Assembly (NCBI GenBank): GCA_016714765.1
Contig: JADKCF010000007.1
Span: 62,001-126,000, forward strand
DNA: 64,000 nt
Direction: 5' to 3'
Source of the DNA: Saprospiraceae bacterium
GTDB lineage: Bacteria > Bacteroidota > Bacteroidia > Chitinophagales > Saprospiraceae
The position numbers and the translations under genes were made by a program. Shown piece after piece: positions 1 to 8,369 of the stretch (position 1 is the stretch's first letter; each line of letters opens with the position of its first letter). Below the pieces are notes generated by a model, which was not told where the DNA came from, did no database searches, and saw only the letters and a list, made by a program, of their open reading frames with translations.

Positions 1-447
1 AGTGGGCCGAGAACCACCATGGCTGTATACTTTCCACTGACCATTTATATTCCTTGCGTCGATAGCCACAATAAGACATTGCTCACCAAAAGTACCGGCA
101 ATTGTGTCTATCAGGTTTGGTGCTTTAATACATGCTGAGTTGACACTTACCTTGTCAGCACCGTTGGTCAATAATTTGCGCACTATTTCTTCATCCCCTA
201 TACCTCCACCCACCGCAAAAGGTATATTGATTTCTTTGGCTATTTTTTTTACGAGGTCCACCAGGGTCTGCCTGTTTTCCTGTGTAGCGCTGATATCCAG
301 AAAAACCAGTTCGTCTGCGCCTTCCTCAGAATATCTTGCTGCGAGTTCTGCTGGATCACCGGCATCCATGAGATTTATAAAATTAGTTCCTTTGACTGTT
401 CTTCCATCCTTGATATCCAGACATGGTATAATTCTTTTTTTAAGCAT
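1..447 (-). CDS. hisF: imidazole glycerol phosphate synthase subunit HisF (3' end outside window)
   Basis: HisF is the cyclase subunit that, with HisH, converts PRFAR plus glutamine-derived ammonia to IGP and AICAR in histidine synthesis. The visible 149 codons start MLKKRIIPCLDI, the typical HisF start with the catalytic aspartate in CLDIKDGR. They continue through FAVGGGI and VSVNSA, as expected for a TIM barrel. The start codon overlaps the end of hisA by 8 bases, so the two are translationally coupled. The gene runs off the left edge, and hisI/hisE, if present in the operon, would lie beyond it. The frame is open throughout. Confidence 0.96.
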   Translation of the reverse strand, partial: MLKKRIIPCLDIKDGRTVKGTNFINLMDAGDPAELAARYSEEGADELVFLDISATQENRQTLVDLVKKIAKEINIPFAVGGGIGDEEIVRKLLTNGADKVSVNSACIKAPNLIDTIAGTFGEQCLIVAIDARNINGQWKVYSHGGSRPT

Positions 448-1171
448 CTTGATCCATTTTAAAAAGCTCTTTTATATCGATGGCACCTTCATAGATGGCT
501 TTACCTACTATGACACCTTCTACTCCTGCTAAAACAAGTTGCCTCACTTCATGTATATCCCTCACGCCTCCCGAAGCAATCAATCCAATACCTGGAAATT
601 TTTCCATAATTTCAGCATATAAAACCGAAGAGACCCCTTCCAGCATACCATCTTTGGCAATGTCGGTACATAAAAACGTAAGCGCCCCGGACTTTAGATA
701 CTCTTCGATAAATGTAAAAATACTATGATCAGAAGTTTGTAACCAACCATGAGTTACAATCATCCTATCTGATACATCCGCTCCGATTACTATTTTACTT
801 CCCCCATATGTAGAGAGCCATTGCATCACTTTATCTTGGGAGGTAACGGCTACGCTACCAAGAATAAGTCTTTCTGCTCCGATATCCAAAAGTTCCATGA
901 TGTCATCTTCTGTCCTTATGCCACCGCCTACCTGTACTTTAAGCCCTGAATCTCTGATGATAGCTGATATAATTTCCCTATTGTTGATATTAGGGTTTTT
1001 AGCTGCATCCAAGTCTACCACATGAAGATAACTTGCACCAGCTTCTCTGAAACCTATAGCTGTTTTAATAGGGTCTTCATGATATATTTTTACAGATTCA
1101 TAGTCTCCTTTGGTCAACCTGACACAATTACCTCCAATAATATCGATGGCAGGGAAAATTTTTGTCTTCAT
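440..1171 (-). CDS. hisA: ProFAR isomerase HisA
   Basis: This is the 243-residue phosphoribosylformimino-5-aminoimidazole carboxamide ribotide isomerase, an Amadori-type isomerase with a TIM-barrel fold in the histidine pathway. Visible motifs are FPAIDIIGGNCVRL at the N-terminus with the catalytic Asp, VQVGGGIRTEDDI, and IASGGVRD plus VEGVIVGKAIYEG near the C-terminus for the two phosphate-binding loops. Length is normal for the family. It lies 7 bases downstream of hisH and overlaps hisF, inside the his operon, and is expected to share control from the leader upstream of hisG. Confidence 0.97.
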   Translation of the reverse strand: MKTKIFPAIDIIGGNCVRLTKGDYESVKIYHEDPIKTAIGFREAGASYLHVVDLDAAKNPNINNREIISAIIRDSGLKVQVGGGIRTEDDIMELLDIGAERLILGSVAVTSQDKVMQWLSTYGGSKIVIGADVSDRMIVTHGWLQTSDHSIFTFIEEYLKSGALTFLCTDIAKDGMLEGVSSVLYAEIMEKFPGIGLIASGGVRDIHEVRQLVLAGVEGVIVGKAIYEGAIDIKELFKMDQDA

Positions 1172-1178
1172 CTCTTTA

Positions 1179-1772
1179 TTATTTCATTTTTATAAAATTT
1201 TCAATCATAGTTTGGCCGACTTTTCCTGATTTTTCAGGATGAAACTGAAGTCCCATAAAATTTTTATATCTCACAGCCGCACTAAATCTCCTGGCATACT
1301 CAGTAATGCCAATGGTACTGCTCTCTTCGAAGTCTGCAAAATAACTGTGTACAAAATATACACTTTCCCTTTCGTTTAGTCCTTTAAAAAGGCTCTGATT
1401 GATGTCCAAATCTATATCGTTCCACCCCATATGTGGTACTTTCAGGGACTTGGAAGGAATAAACTTCCTGATGGTCCCCGGTATTAAACCCAAACACGCA
1501 GTGTTACCTTCTTCTGAGTATTCGTACATGATTTGCATACCAAGACAAATACCTAAAAATGGTTTTTCAAAGTGGCTGATTATTTGATCCAAACCCTGTT
1601 TTTGCAATTGCTTCATAGCAGGGGCTGCATGTCCTACTCCCGGTAAAATCAATCTTTCTGCGGCAATTAAATCTTGTGGATCGCATGATAACAAATATGG
1701 CTCGCCTATTTTGTCCAGGACGTTCATGACCGATTGTGTATTTCCCGCTTTATAGTCTATTATTACTGTCAT
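1179..1772 (-). CDS. hisH: imidazole glycerol phosphate synthase glutaminase subunit HisH
   Basis: HisH is a class I glutamine amidotransferase that supplies ammonia to HisF. The 197-residue protein starts MTVIIDYKAGNTQSV. It carries the nucleophile motif PFLGICLGMQ (Cys in GICLG), and the His and Glu of the triad appear in MGLQFHPEKSG near the C-terminus. Length matches the family. It sits 12 bases downstream of hisB and 7 bases upstream of hisA in the his operon. Confidence 0.97.
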   Translation of the reverse strand: MTVIIDYKAGNTQSVMNVLDKIGEPYLLSCDPQDLIAAERLILPGVGHAAPAMKQLQKQGLDQIISHFEKPFLGICLGMQIMYEYSEEGNTACLGLIPGTIRKFIPSKSLKVPHMGWNDIDLDINQSLFKGLNERESVYFVHSYFADFEESSTIGITEYARRFSAAVRYKNFMGLQFHPEKSGKVGQTMIENFIKMK

Positions 1773-1784
1773 TTCTGATTAAAA

Positions 1785-2894
1785 TTAAATTGAACCTTTA
1801 GTACTAGGAATATCCATATTGTTTAGGTTTCTGTTCTTGGCCATTTGAAGGCTTTTACCAAATGCCTTAAAAACAGCCTCTATGGTATGATGAGAATTAC
1901 CGCCACTAGCTTGTATATTCAGATTACATCTGGCATGGTCAGTAAATGACTTAAAAAAATGATGAAACATCTCCGTGGGTACATCGCCTATTTTTTCTCT
2001 GGAGAAACTTACATCCCATACCAACCACGGTCTCCCCCCAAAATCGACTAAAACTGTGGCTCCTGCTTCATCCATTGGCAAGGCAAAGCCATATCTTTGA
2101 ATACCTGCTTTTTTACCAAGCGCAGTATCTATCAACTGTCCCAGTGTAATTGCCGTATCTTCAATCGTATGATGTTCGTCTATATGTAAATCCCCTTTTG
2201 TATTTATAAATAAGTCTATCATCCCATGTTTGGCAATCTGTTCCAGCATATGGTCAAAAAATGGAAGTCCTGTTTTTATTTCAGATATTCCCATCCCATC
2301 CAGGTTGACACTACATGATATTTGTGTCTCTGAAGTACTTCGGGTGGCTTTTGCTTTCCTGTCCAGAGTAACCAGAAATTGGTAAATATCCTTCCAGCCC
2401 TTTGCTTTTATTTCAAACGAACCGTCTTCCTCACGGATTTCGTGGTAAGGACTGTGCATCAAAATTCCTTTTGCCCCTAAATTGGTAGCCAATTGCATAT
2501 CAGTAATCCTGTCTCCGATGACAAAAGAATTTTCCAAATCATAAGGGCCGTTTATATATTTTGTAAGCATGGCTGTTCCCGGCTTTCTGTAAGGGCTTTT
2601 TTCGGATGCAAAACTTCTGTCTATACATATCTGGTCAAATGTGATTCCCTCACTCTCCAATGCTCGCAACATTAATTCATGGGAAGGCCAAAAGTCCTTT
2701 TCTGGAAAACTTGCTGTACCAAGACCGTCCTGATTCGTGACCATTACAAGTATAAAATCCAGTTTTCTGGCTATCTCACCCAGATAGTTAAATACGCCCG
2801 GCAAAAAATGTATCTTATTTATATCATCTATTTGGAAATCCTCAGGCTCCTTTAAGATGACACCATCTCTGTCTATAAACAGTACTTTTTTCAT
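1785..2894 (-). CDS. hisB: bifunctional histidinol-phosphatase / imidazoleglycerol-phosphate dehydratase HisB
   Basis: This is a 369-residue fusion. Residues 1 to about 165 form a HAD-family histidinol-phosphatase (LFIDRDGVI motif I, ENSFVIGDRITDM motif IV). Residues from about 180 form the IGP dehydratase, with the metal-binding HHTIEDTAITLG and GNSHHTIEAVFKAFG segments. The two-domain form is the E. coli-like type, also common in Bacteroidota. It catalyses the sixth and eighth steps of histidine synthesis. It begins 3 bases after the hisC stop, so it is tightly packed within the operon. Confidence 0.97.
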   Translation of the reverse strand: MKKVLFIDRDGVILKEPEDFQIDDINKIHFLPGVFNYLGEIARKLDFILVMVTNQDGLGTASFPEKDFWPSHELMLRALESEGITFDQICIDRSFASEKSPYRKPGTAMLTKYINGPYDLENSFVIGDRITDMQLATNLGAKGILMHSPYHEIREEDGSFEIKAKGWKDIYQFLVTLDRKAKATRSTSETQISCSVNLDGMGISEIKTGLPFFDHMLEQIAKHGMIDLFINTKGDLHIDEHHTIEDTAITLGQLIDTALGKKAGIQRYGFALPMDEAGATVLVDFGGRPWLVWDVSFSREKIGDVPTEMFHHFFKSFTDHARCNLNIQASGGNSHHTIEAVFKAFGKSLQMAKNRNLNNMDIPSTKGSI

Positions 2895-2897
2895 GAT

Positions 2898-3952
2898 TTA
2901 TACAATATCTTTATATGTGCTTAATGACGATAATAATTTTATATTTTCTTCAGGTGTTCCTATTGTAATACGCAAGCACCCCTGACACCTGAATTGTTTA
3001 CTGCGATTTCTGACCACAATTTTTTGTGTCAATAAATGATGGTAAAGAGCATCAGCATTTATAACTCTCACCAATAAAAAGTTTGCCTCAGAAGGGAAAA
3101 TTTTTTCCACAAAATCAAATTTAGTTAAAGCGTTTTTCATTATTTCGCGCTCTGATTTTATAGCTATAATGTGCTGTATAATACCCTCTTGATCCTTCAA
3201 TCTGCTAAGGGCAATTTTTTGGTTGGCACTACTGATGTTGTAAGGTGGTTTTATTTTGTTGAGTATATCTACTATATAAGGGTGCATAAAACCTAGACCT
3301 ATTCTTATTCCTGCACAACCTATGGCTTTGGACAAAGTCTGAATAACTACCAAATTGGGATGATCAGCAAGGATTTCCAGACAACTTTTGGTGTCAGCAA
3401 AATCAATATATGCCTCATCCACAACCACAATACCACTAAAATTATCACAAATATCACTAATGACATTCGGTTTCAGACAATTTCCTGATGGATTATTGGG
3501 TGTACATAAAAACAATAACTTGTCATTTTTTCGAGCACATTCGTAAGTTGACTAATCTCTAATTCAAAATCATCACCGAGATCGACATACTTGATTTTTA
3601 CATTATTGATGTCTGCTGCTACCTTATACATACCATAAGAAGGATTCAATACAATGATCTGTTCTTTTTGGGGTTCGCAAAATGCCCGAATCAACAAATC
3701 TATCACCTCATCTGATCCATTACCCATAAAAAGCCAATCTGATGAGATACCTCGCCATTTTTCGATGGCAACTTTGAGCTGACGTTGATAAGGGTCAGGA
3801 TATCTATTATAATCCCAATTGAATGGGTTTTCATTGGCGTCCAGATAGACATCGGCCTCTGCAACAAATTCATCTCTAGCCGAGCTATAACGTTCGAGTT
3901 TTAAAATATTATCTCTAACGAGATTTTTGACCATTTCTATTTTCATTTTCAT
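2898..3952 (-). CDS. hisC: histidinol-phosphate aminotransferase HisC, split by one frameshift
   Basis: HisC is a PLP-dependent class II aminotransferase that makes histidinol phosphate. The N-terminal part holds YLDANENPFNWDYNRYPDP and the C-terminal part holds LCTPNNPSGN, VVVDEAYIDF and the PLP-lysine motif QTLSKAIGCAGIRIG. They are in different frames. The break falls at a run of six T (3526-3531; A on the coding strand). Adding one base gives a continuous ...EKNDKLLFLCTPNNPSG..., so one base is missing. Because the rest of the operon is intact this is more likely a consensus error than a dead gene. The start overlaps the hisD stop by 4 bases. Confidence 0.93.
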
Positions 3953-5229
3953 AATGTCAATCTGATTTTGACAGCATTGGCGTGCGCTTGCAATTGCTCA
4001 GCCTCTGCCATGGTGATGATGGTCTGCCCCAAAGCATTTATACCCTCCTTGGTGATGTTTTGAAATGTGATTTTTTTACAAAAGGCATCCATATTGACAC
4101 CGCTGTAGGATCTTGCCCATCCATTGGTTGGCAAAGTATGATTGGTTCCTGAGGCATAGTCTCCCGCACTTTCAGGACAGTAGTTGCCCATAAAAACAGA
4201 TCCTGCATTAGTTATAAATTTTTGATATTTGCCAGGGGAGTCAGCTGCAATAATTAAATGTTCAGGAGCATAAGCATTGATAAAATCAAAGGCGAGGCTT
4301 TCTGTTTCCATTAACAAAGCAAAACTTTGGTCCAAGGCCTGTTTAGCTATTTTTTTACGAGGTATATCCTCAATCTGTGCGGCAAGGCAGATCATCGTTT
4401 CAGCGATAATGCTTTTATTAGTACTGACCAATACTACCTGAGAATCACCGCCATGCTCTGCCTGAGCCAATAAATCAGCGGCGATAAATTCTGGTATAGA
4501 TGTTTGGTCTGCAAATATTAATACTTCACTTGGTCCTGCCGGGATATCAATAGCTACACCATAGTTTTGAGCCATTTTTTTAGCCGCTGTTACATATTGG
4601 TTGCCGGGCCCGAATATTTTGTTGACTGCCGGAATGGTTGCTGTACCCAAGGTCAATGCAGCTATGGCCTGCGCACCTCCGGCCAGCCTTATTTCGCTGA
4701 TTCCACAAAGTAGTGCTGCGTATAAAACCGCAGGATGTATATTGCCTGAGCTATCAGGTGGAGTGCACAAAATAATTTGACTACAGCCCGCCAGTCTTGC
4801 AGGAATAGCCAACATGAGGACGGTTGAAAATAAGGGAGCACTGCCGCCAGGTATATAAATGCCGACTTTTTCAATGGGCTCTATTTTCTGTTCACAAGTG
4901 ATACCGGGCATGATATTTACAGTAATATCTCTGCTTTTCTGAGCCAGATGAAATTTCTCTATATTGGAACTTGCAATTTGAATAGCTGCTTTCAGCTCTG
5001 CAGGTATAGGTATTTGATCATAATAAAGACCCGTGGTGTCGAAAACCGGAGAATCCATTTTCACATTATCATATAAGTCAGTAAATTTCAGCAGGGCTTC
5101 ATCTCCATATTTTTCTACTTCCTGGAAGATATGAGTAACTCCATTCATTAATAACTCAGCATCGATTTCCGGCCTCTTACAGAGTATCTTAAAATCTTCC
5201 CGCTTGGGATATATTATTGTTTTTAGCAT
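3949..5229 (-). CDS. hisD: histidinol dehydrogenase HisD
   Basis: This 426-residue zinc enzyme performs the last two NAD-dependent oxidations from L-histidinol to L-histidine. Family signatures include GIYIPGGSAPLFSTVLM, the GPGNQYVTAAK segment, IDIPAGPSEVLI and the zinc-site region LLAQAEHGGDSQ, followed by NAYAPEHLII and SGTNHTLPT. Length is normal. It lies between hisG (27 bases upstream) and hisC (ATGA overlap) in the his operon. Confidence 0.97.
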   Translation of the reverse strand: MLKTIIYPKREDFKILCKRPEIDAELLMNGVTHIFQEVEKYGDEALLKFTDLYDNVKMDSPVFDTTGLYYDQIPIPAELKAAIQIASSNIEKFHLAQKSRDITVNIMPGITCEQKIEPIEKVGIYIPGGSAPLFSTVLMLAIPARLAGCSQIILCTPPDSSGNIHPAVLYAALLCGISEIRLAGGAQAIAALTLGTATIPAVNKIFGPGNQYVTAAKKMAQNYGVAIDIPAGPSEVLIFADQTSIPEFIAADLLAQAEHGGDSQVVLVSTNKSIIAETMICLAAQIEDIPRKKIAKQALDQSFALLMETESLAFDFINAYAPEHLIIAADSPGKYQKFITNAGSVFMGNYCPESAGDYASGTNHTLPTNGWARSYSGVNMDAFCKKITFQNITKEGINALGQTIITMAEAEQLQAHANAVKIRLTL

Positions 5230-5256
5230 GTCTTTTTATGTATCAAAAAGTTTGGG

Positions 5257-6108
5257 TTATATTACCATATTTTCAACCGGAATGACCAGGATACCCTGTG
5301 CTCCTATTTCTTTCAGCTTTTTTATTACATTCCAAAAATCATGGACATGAATGACAGAATGAAGCGAACTCCAACCATTTTCCAACAGTGGCAAAACTGT
5401 CGGGCTTTTTAAAACAGGAAGAATACTGCTAGCTATTTCTATTTTTTCATTAGGTATATTAAAAAGAATATATTTATGCCCTCGTGCCTGTAAAACTGAC
5501 CTTATTCTGAACCTCAGCTCATCTATCCACTCATTTTTTATATTTATTGACTGATTATTCACTGCCAGGCAGGCTTCTGATCTTAGAATGATATCTTTTT
5601 CTTCCAGCCCGTTTTTAAACAGAGTGCTTCCGCTACTTACCAGGTCACAAATCGCATCTGCTAGTCCTATATTGGGTGCTATTTCTACAGAACCTGATAT
5701 GAGATGAATGTCTGCTGATACCCCTTTACTTTCCAAATAACTTCGCAGTAAATGTGGATAGGACGTAGCGATCTTTTTACCATTTAGTTGCGTAATACCA
5801 AGGTAAGGGAGATGTTTAGGTAATGCCAATGATAGACGGCATTTAGAAAACCCCAATTTTTCCAATATTGTGACTGCAGATTGCTTCTCCATGAGCACAT
5901 TTTCGCCAATGATGGCTAAATCTACTACCCCATCTTCCAGATATTGAGGAACATCACTGTTTCTTAAAAAATAAATTTCTGCAGGGAAATTACGCACTTC
6001 AGCTTTGAGCTGATCCATGCCATTATCTATGCTGAGTCCACATTCTTTAAGCAATTGGAGTGAGTCTTCGTAAAGCCTTCCCGATTTTTGTACCGCTATT
6101 TTAAGCAT
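5257..6108 (-). CDS. hisG: ATP phosphoribosyltransferase HisG, long form
   Basis: HisG catalyses the first and feedback-regulated step of histidine synthesis, joining ATP and PRPP. At 283 residues it is the long, hexameric form with a C-terminal ACT-like regulatory domain (ending KEIGAQGILVIPVENMVI), not the short HisZ-dependent form. The N-terminus LKIAVQKSGRLYEDSLQLL and the segment DLVSSGSTLFKNGL (PRPP loop) are typical. It is the first structural gene after the leader peptide and hairpin at 6163-6286, so its expression is probably attenuated by charged tRNA-His. Confidence 0.97.
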   Translation of the reverse strand: MLKIAVQKSGRLYEDSLQLLKECGLSIDNGMDQLKAEVRNFPAEIYFLRNSDVPQYLEDGVVDLAIIGENVLMEKQSAVTILEKLGFSKCRLSLALPKHLPYLGITQLNGKKIATSYPHLLRSYLESKGVSADIHLISGSVEIAPNIGLADAICDLVSSGSTLFKNGLEEKDIILRSEACLAVNNQSINIKNEWIDELRFRIRSVLQARGHKYILFNIPNEKIEIASSILPVLKSPTVLPLLENGWSSLHSVIHVHDFWNVIKKLKEIGAQGILVIPVENMVI

Positions 6109-6162
6109 TTTTTATTTGGTTTAAAAACCTGCTTTCTTAATGTACGGGTAGCCTGTAAATAA

Positions 6163-6192
6163 AACTGCCCGCTAGAAATCAAGCAGGCAGTT
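6163..6192 (-). terminator. attenuator hairpin of the his operon leader
   Basis: On the minus strand an 11-bp stem (7-bp outer arm AACTGCC/GGCAGTT plus 4 more pairs with one wobble) closes an 8-base loop and is followed by TTTTATTT. It lies 25 bases beyond the leader-peptide stop and 54 bases before hisG. Its place between a His-rich leader and the first structural gene marks it as an attenuator rather than a plain terminator. Confidence 0.85.
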
Positions 6193-6217
6193 GTTAATAT
6201 TTATTTGACACTATACA

Positions 6218-6286
6218 TCAAAACACAATCTGCTCACCTGATCCCAGGAAAGAATGATGATGATGATGATGTACTGAAAGATTCAT
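6218..6286 (-). CDS. hisL: his operon leader peptide with six consecutive His codons
   Basis: A 22-codon minus-strand open frame reads MNLSV, then six histidines, then SFLGSGEQIVF and a stop. The six His codons (all CAT) are consecutive at 6254-6271. It starts 19 bases after a good -7 element (6305-6312) and is followed by the attenuator hairpin. This fits ribosome stalling on uncharged tRNA-His, which prevents the terminator and lets hisG-hisF be transcribed. The match to the known enterobacterial his attenuation logic is functional, not sequence homology. The alternative secondary structure (antiterminator) was not worked out. Confidence 0.88.
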   Translation of the reverse strand: MNLSVHHHHHHSFLGSGEQIVF

Positions 6287-6304
6287 TTAAAATGATTTGA
6301 AATA

Positions 6305-6312
6305 CAAAGATA
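6305..6312 (-). promoter_or_regulatory. -7 promoter element of the his operon
   Basis: On the minus strand the octamer is TATCTTTG, a full match to the Bacteroidota -7 consensus TAnnTTTG. It would start transcription about 13 bases ahead of the leader-peptide ATG. Confidence 0.75.
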
Positions 6313-6518
6313 TGTCTTGTTTCGGATATAGAAAAGAAAATGCCTTAAAAAAAATAAACGTAACAAAAAGGGCAGACCATCCAAAACAAAAACAAACTGC
6401 GCAATTGTAAGGTACTGATTTTAATGGAATAGAGAAAAGATAAATGATAAAAAATATGATCTTGATCTTATTAGGTGAATTAATTAAGCTAAATATTTTT
6501 CTGTCTGCCGAAAAATAA

Positions 6519-6526
6519 TAAATTTG
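6519..6526 (+). promoter_or_regulatory. -7 promoter element for the GltD-like/KorAB operon
   Basis: TAAATTTG matches TAnnTTTG and lies 62 bases before the ATG at 6588. It places the transcription start near 6532 and makes the TTG at 6549 unlikely as the start codon. A clear -33 element was not seen. Confidence 0.65.
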
Positions 6527-6587
6527 CCTTATTAAATATATTTTTAATTTGTCTCTACCATTTGATTTAATAAGATTAAAAATAAAT

Positions 6588-8369
6588 ATGCAACCTACAG
6601 ATTATAACAATCCGGAATACTACCATAAAGTAGTGGATTGTCAGTATGCATGTCCTGCACATACACCTGTGCCACAGTATATTAGATTGATTGCAGCCGG
6701 CAAATACACTGAAGCGTATATGGTCAACTGGGAATCCAATGTCTTTCCGGGGATTTTGGGCCGAACATGTGACCGTCCCTGTGAGCCAGCTTGCAGAAGA
6801 GGGCGTGTGGAGGAAGAACCTGTAGCTATTTGTAGATTAAAGAGAGTTGCTGCTGATAATAAGGAAGATATTTCCCACCTTTTGCCGGACATACCTAAAG
6901 TCAAAAATGGAAAAAAAATAGCTTTGATAGGAGCAGGGCCTGCTTCCTTGTCTGTAGCAAGAGATTTGGCACCTTTAGGTTACGAATTGCACATATATGA
7001 CAATCAGAATAAAGGTGGGGGAATGATGCGTAGTCAAATACCATCGTTTAGATTGCCGGCAGAAGTATTGGATCAGGAAGTCAATTACATTCTAGAAATG
7101 GATGTGGTCACCCATTTCAACACCTATGTTACAAGTCTAAAAGATATCCTGAATAAGCAGTATGATGCAGTTTTTGTAGGTACAGGCGCACCACGGGGCA
7201 AGGATCTAATATTACCGGGCAGAGAAGAAGGGAAAAGCAATATACATATTGGAATTGATTGGCTTGCCAGTGTCGCTTTTGAACACACACACAAGATAGG
7301 CCGCAGAGTGATCGTATTGGGTGGTGGTAATACTGCTATGGATTGTTGCAGGACTTCCCGTAGGCTTGGAGGGACGGATGTTAAAGTGATAGTACGCAGC
7401 CCTTTTGCTGAAATGAAAGCATCTCCCTGGGAAAAAGAAGATGCACAGCATGAAGACATTCCCATAATAGACAATCATGTCCCGAAAAGTTATGTCATAG
7501 ATAATGGCAAACTTACAGGTATGTATTTTGAAAAGGTCAAAGCTGAATATATCGATGGAAGAAGAAAACTAGTACCTACCGGTGAGGCGGACGTCTTTTA
7601 TCCTGCAGACGATGTTATTATCGCAATAGGACAAGAAAATAAGTTCGAATGGATAGAAAAAGATCTCGGGATTCAATTTAACGAATGGGATATGCCTGTC
7701 GTGAATGAGATTACTTTTTCCTCCACTCGTCAGAATGTATTTTTTGGTGGAGATGCAGCTTTAGGTCCCAAAAATGTAATCACAGCAGTGGCACAAGGCC
7801 ATCAGGCAGCCATTTCGATTGATGCGTACTGTCAAGGGCAGGACATAAACGTACGACCTGCACCTGATGTAAAGCTATTCAGTACAAAAATGGGAATCCA
7901 TGAATGGAGTTATGACAATGACATCACAACAGATATACGTTACATAGTCCCGCAAGCAGATAAGGCTGTGACCCTGTCAGACCGTAAAAAAGAAGTGGAG
8001 CTAGGTTATGATATGCAAACAGCCTTCAGAGAAGCCCAAAGATGTCTGAACTGTGATGTACAAACGGTATTTACTGAAAATAAATGTATCGAGTGTGATG
8101 CTTGTATGGATATCTGTCCTACCAGTTGTATCACTTTCACAATGAATGATGAGGAAGAGGCCTTAAGGATGAAACTCCTGGTGCCTGCAATAAATAAAAC
8201 CCAGGACCTGCTTGTATCTGACACCTTAAAAACGGGAAAGGTCATGGTCAAAGACGAAGATATGTGTTTGCACTGTGGTCTTTGTGCAGAACGCTGCCCT
8301 ACCGCAGCATGGGATATGAAACAATTTTTATATAATACTGCCAAGGCAGGACATCTTTGTTACGCATGA
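6588..8369 (+). CDS. GltD-like FAD/NAD(P) oxidoreductase with C-terminal 2x[4Fe-4S] ferredoxin domain
   Basis: This is a 593-residue flavoprotein of the glutamate-synthase small-subunit type. The N-terminal Fe-S domain shows CQYACPAHTPVPQ and GRTCDRPCEPACRRG. An FAD-binding IGAGPASLSVARDL follows near residue 110, an NAD(P)-binding VIVLGGGNTAMDCC near 240, and a C-terminal tail carries two 4Fe-4S clusters (CIECDACMDICP and CLHCGLCAERCP). It probably passes electrons between NAD(P)H and ferredoxin or the oxidoreductase encoded just downstream, whose start overlaps its stop (ATGA). I chose ATG 6588 over an upstream TTG because of the promoter position. The direct partner role is inference. Confidence 0.9.
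   Translation: MQPTDYNNPEYYHKVVDCQYACPAHTPVPQYIRLIAAGKYTEAYMVNWESNVFPGILGRTCDRPCEPACRRGRVEEEPVAICRLKRVAADNKEDISHLLPDIPKVKNGKKIALIGAGPASLSVARDLAPLGYELHIYDNQNKGGGMMRSQIPSFRLPAEVLDQEVNYILEMDVVTHFNTYVTSLKDILNKQYDAVFVGTGAPRGKDLILPGREEGKSNIHIGIDWLASVAFEHTHKIGRRVIVLGGGNTAMDCCRTSRRLGGTDVKVIVRSPFAEMKASPWEKEDAQHEDIPIIDNHVPKSYVIDNGKLTGMYFEKVKAEYIDGRRKLVPTGEADVFYPADDVIIAIGQENKFEWIEKDLGIQFNEWDMPVVNEITFSSTRQNVFFGGDAALGPKNVITAVAQGHQAAISIDAYCQGQDINVRPAPDVKLFSTKMGIHEWSYDNDITTDIRYIVPQADKAVTLSDRKKEVELGYDMQTAFREAQRCLNCDVQTVFTENKCIECDACMDICPTSCITFTMNDEEEALRMKLLVPAINKTQDLLVSDTLKTGKVMVKDEDMCLHCGLCAERCPTAAWDMKQFLYNTAKAGHLCYA

Noticed and set aside
6549..6587. TTG start adding 13 residues to the GltD-like protein
   Set aside because: It lies close to the predicted transcription start and the added residues are not typical; ATG 6588 fits the family N-terminus.
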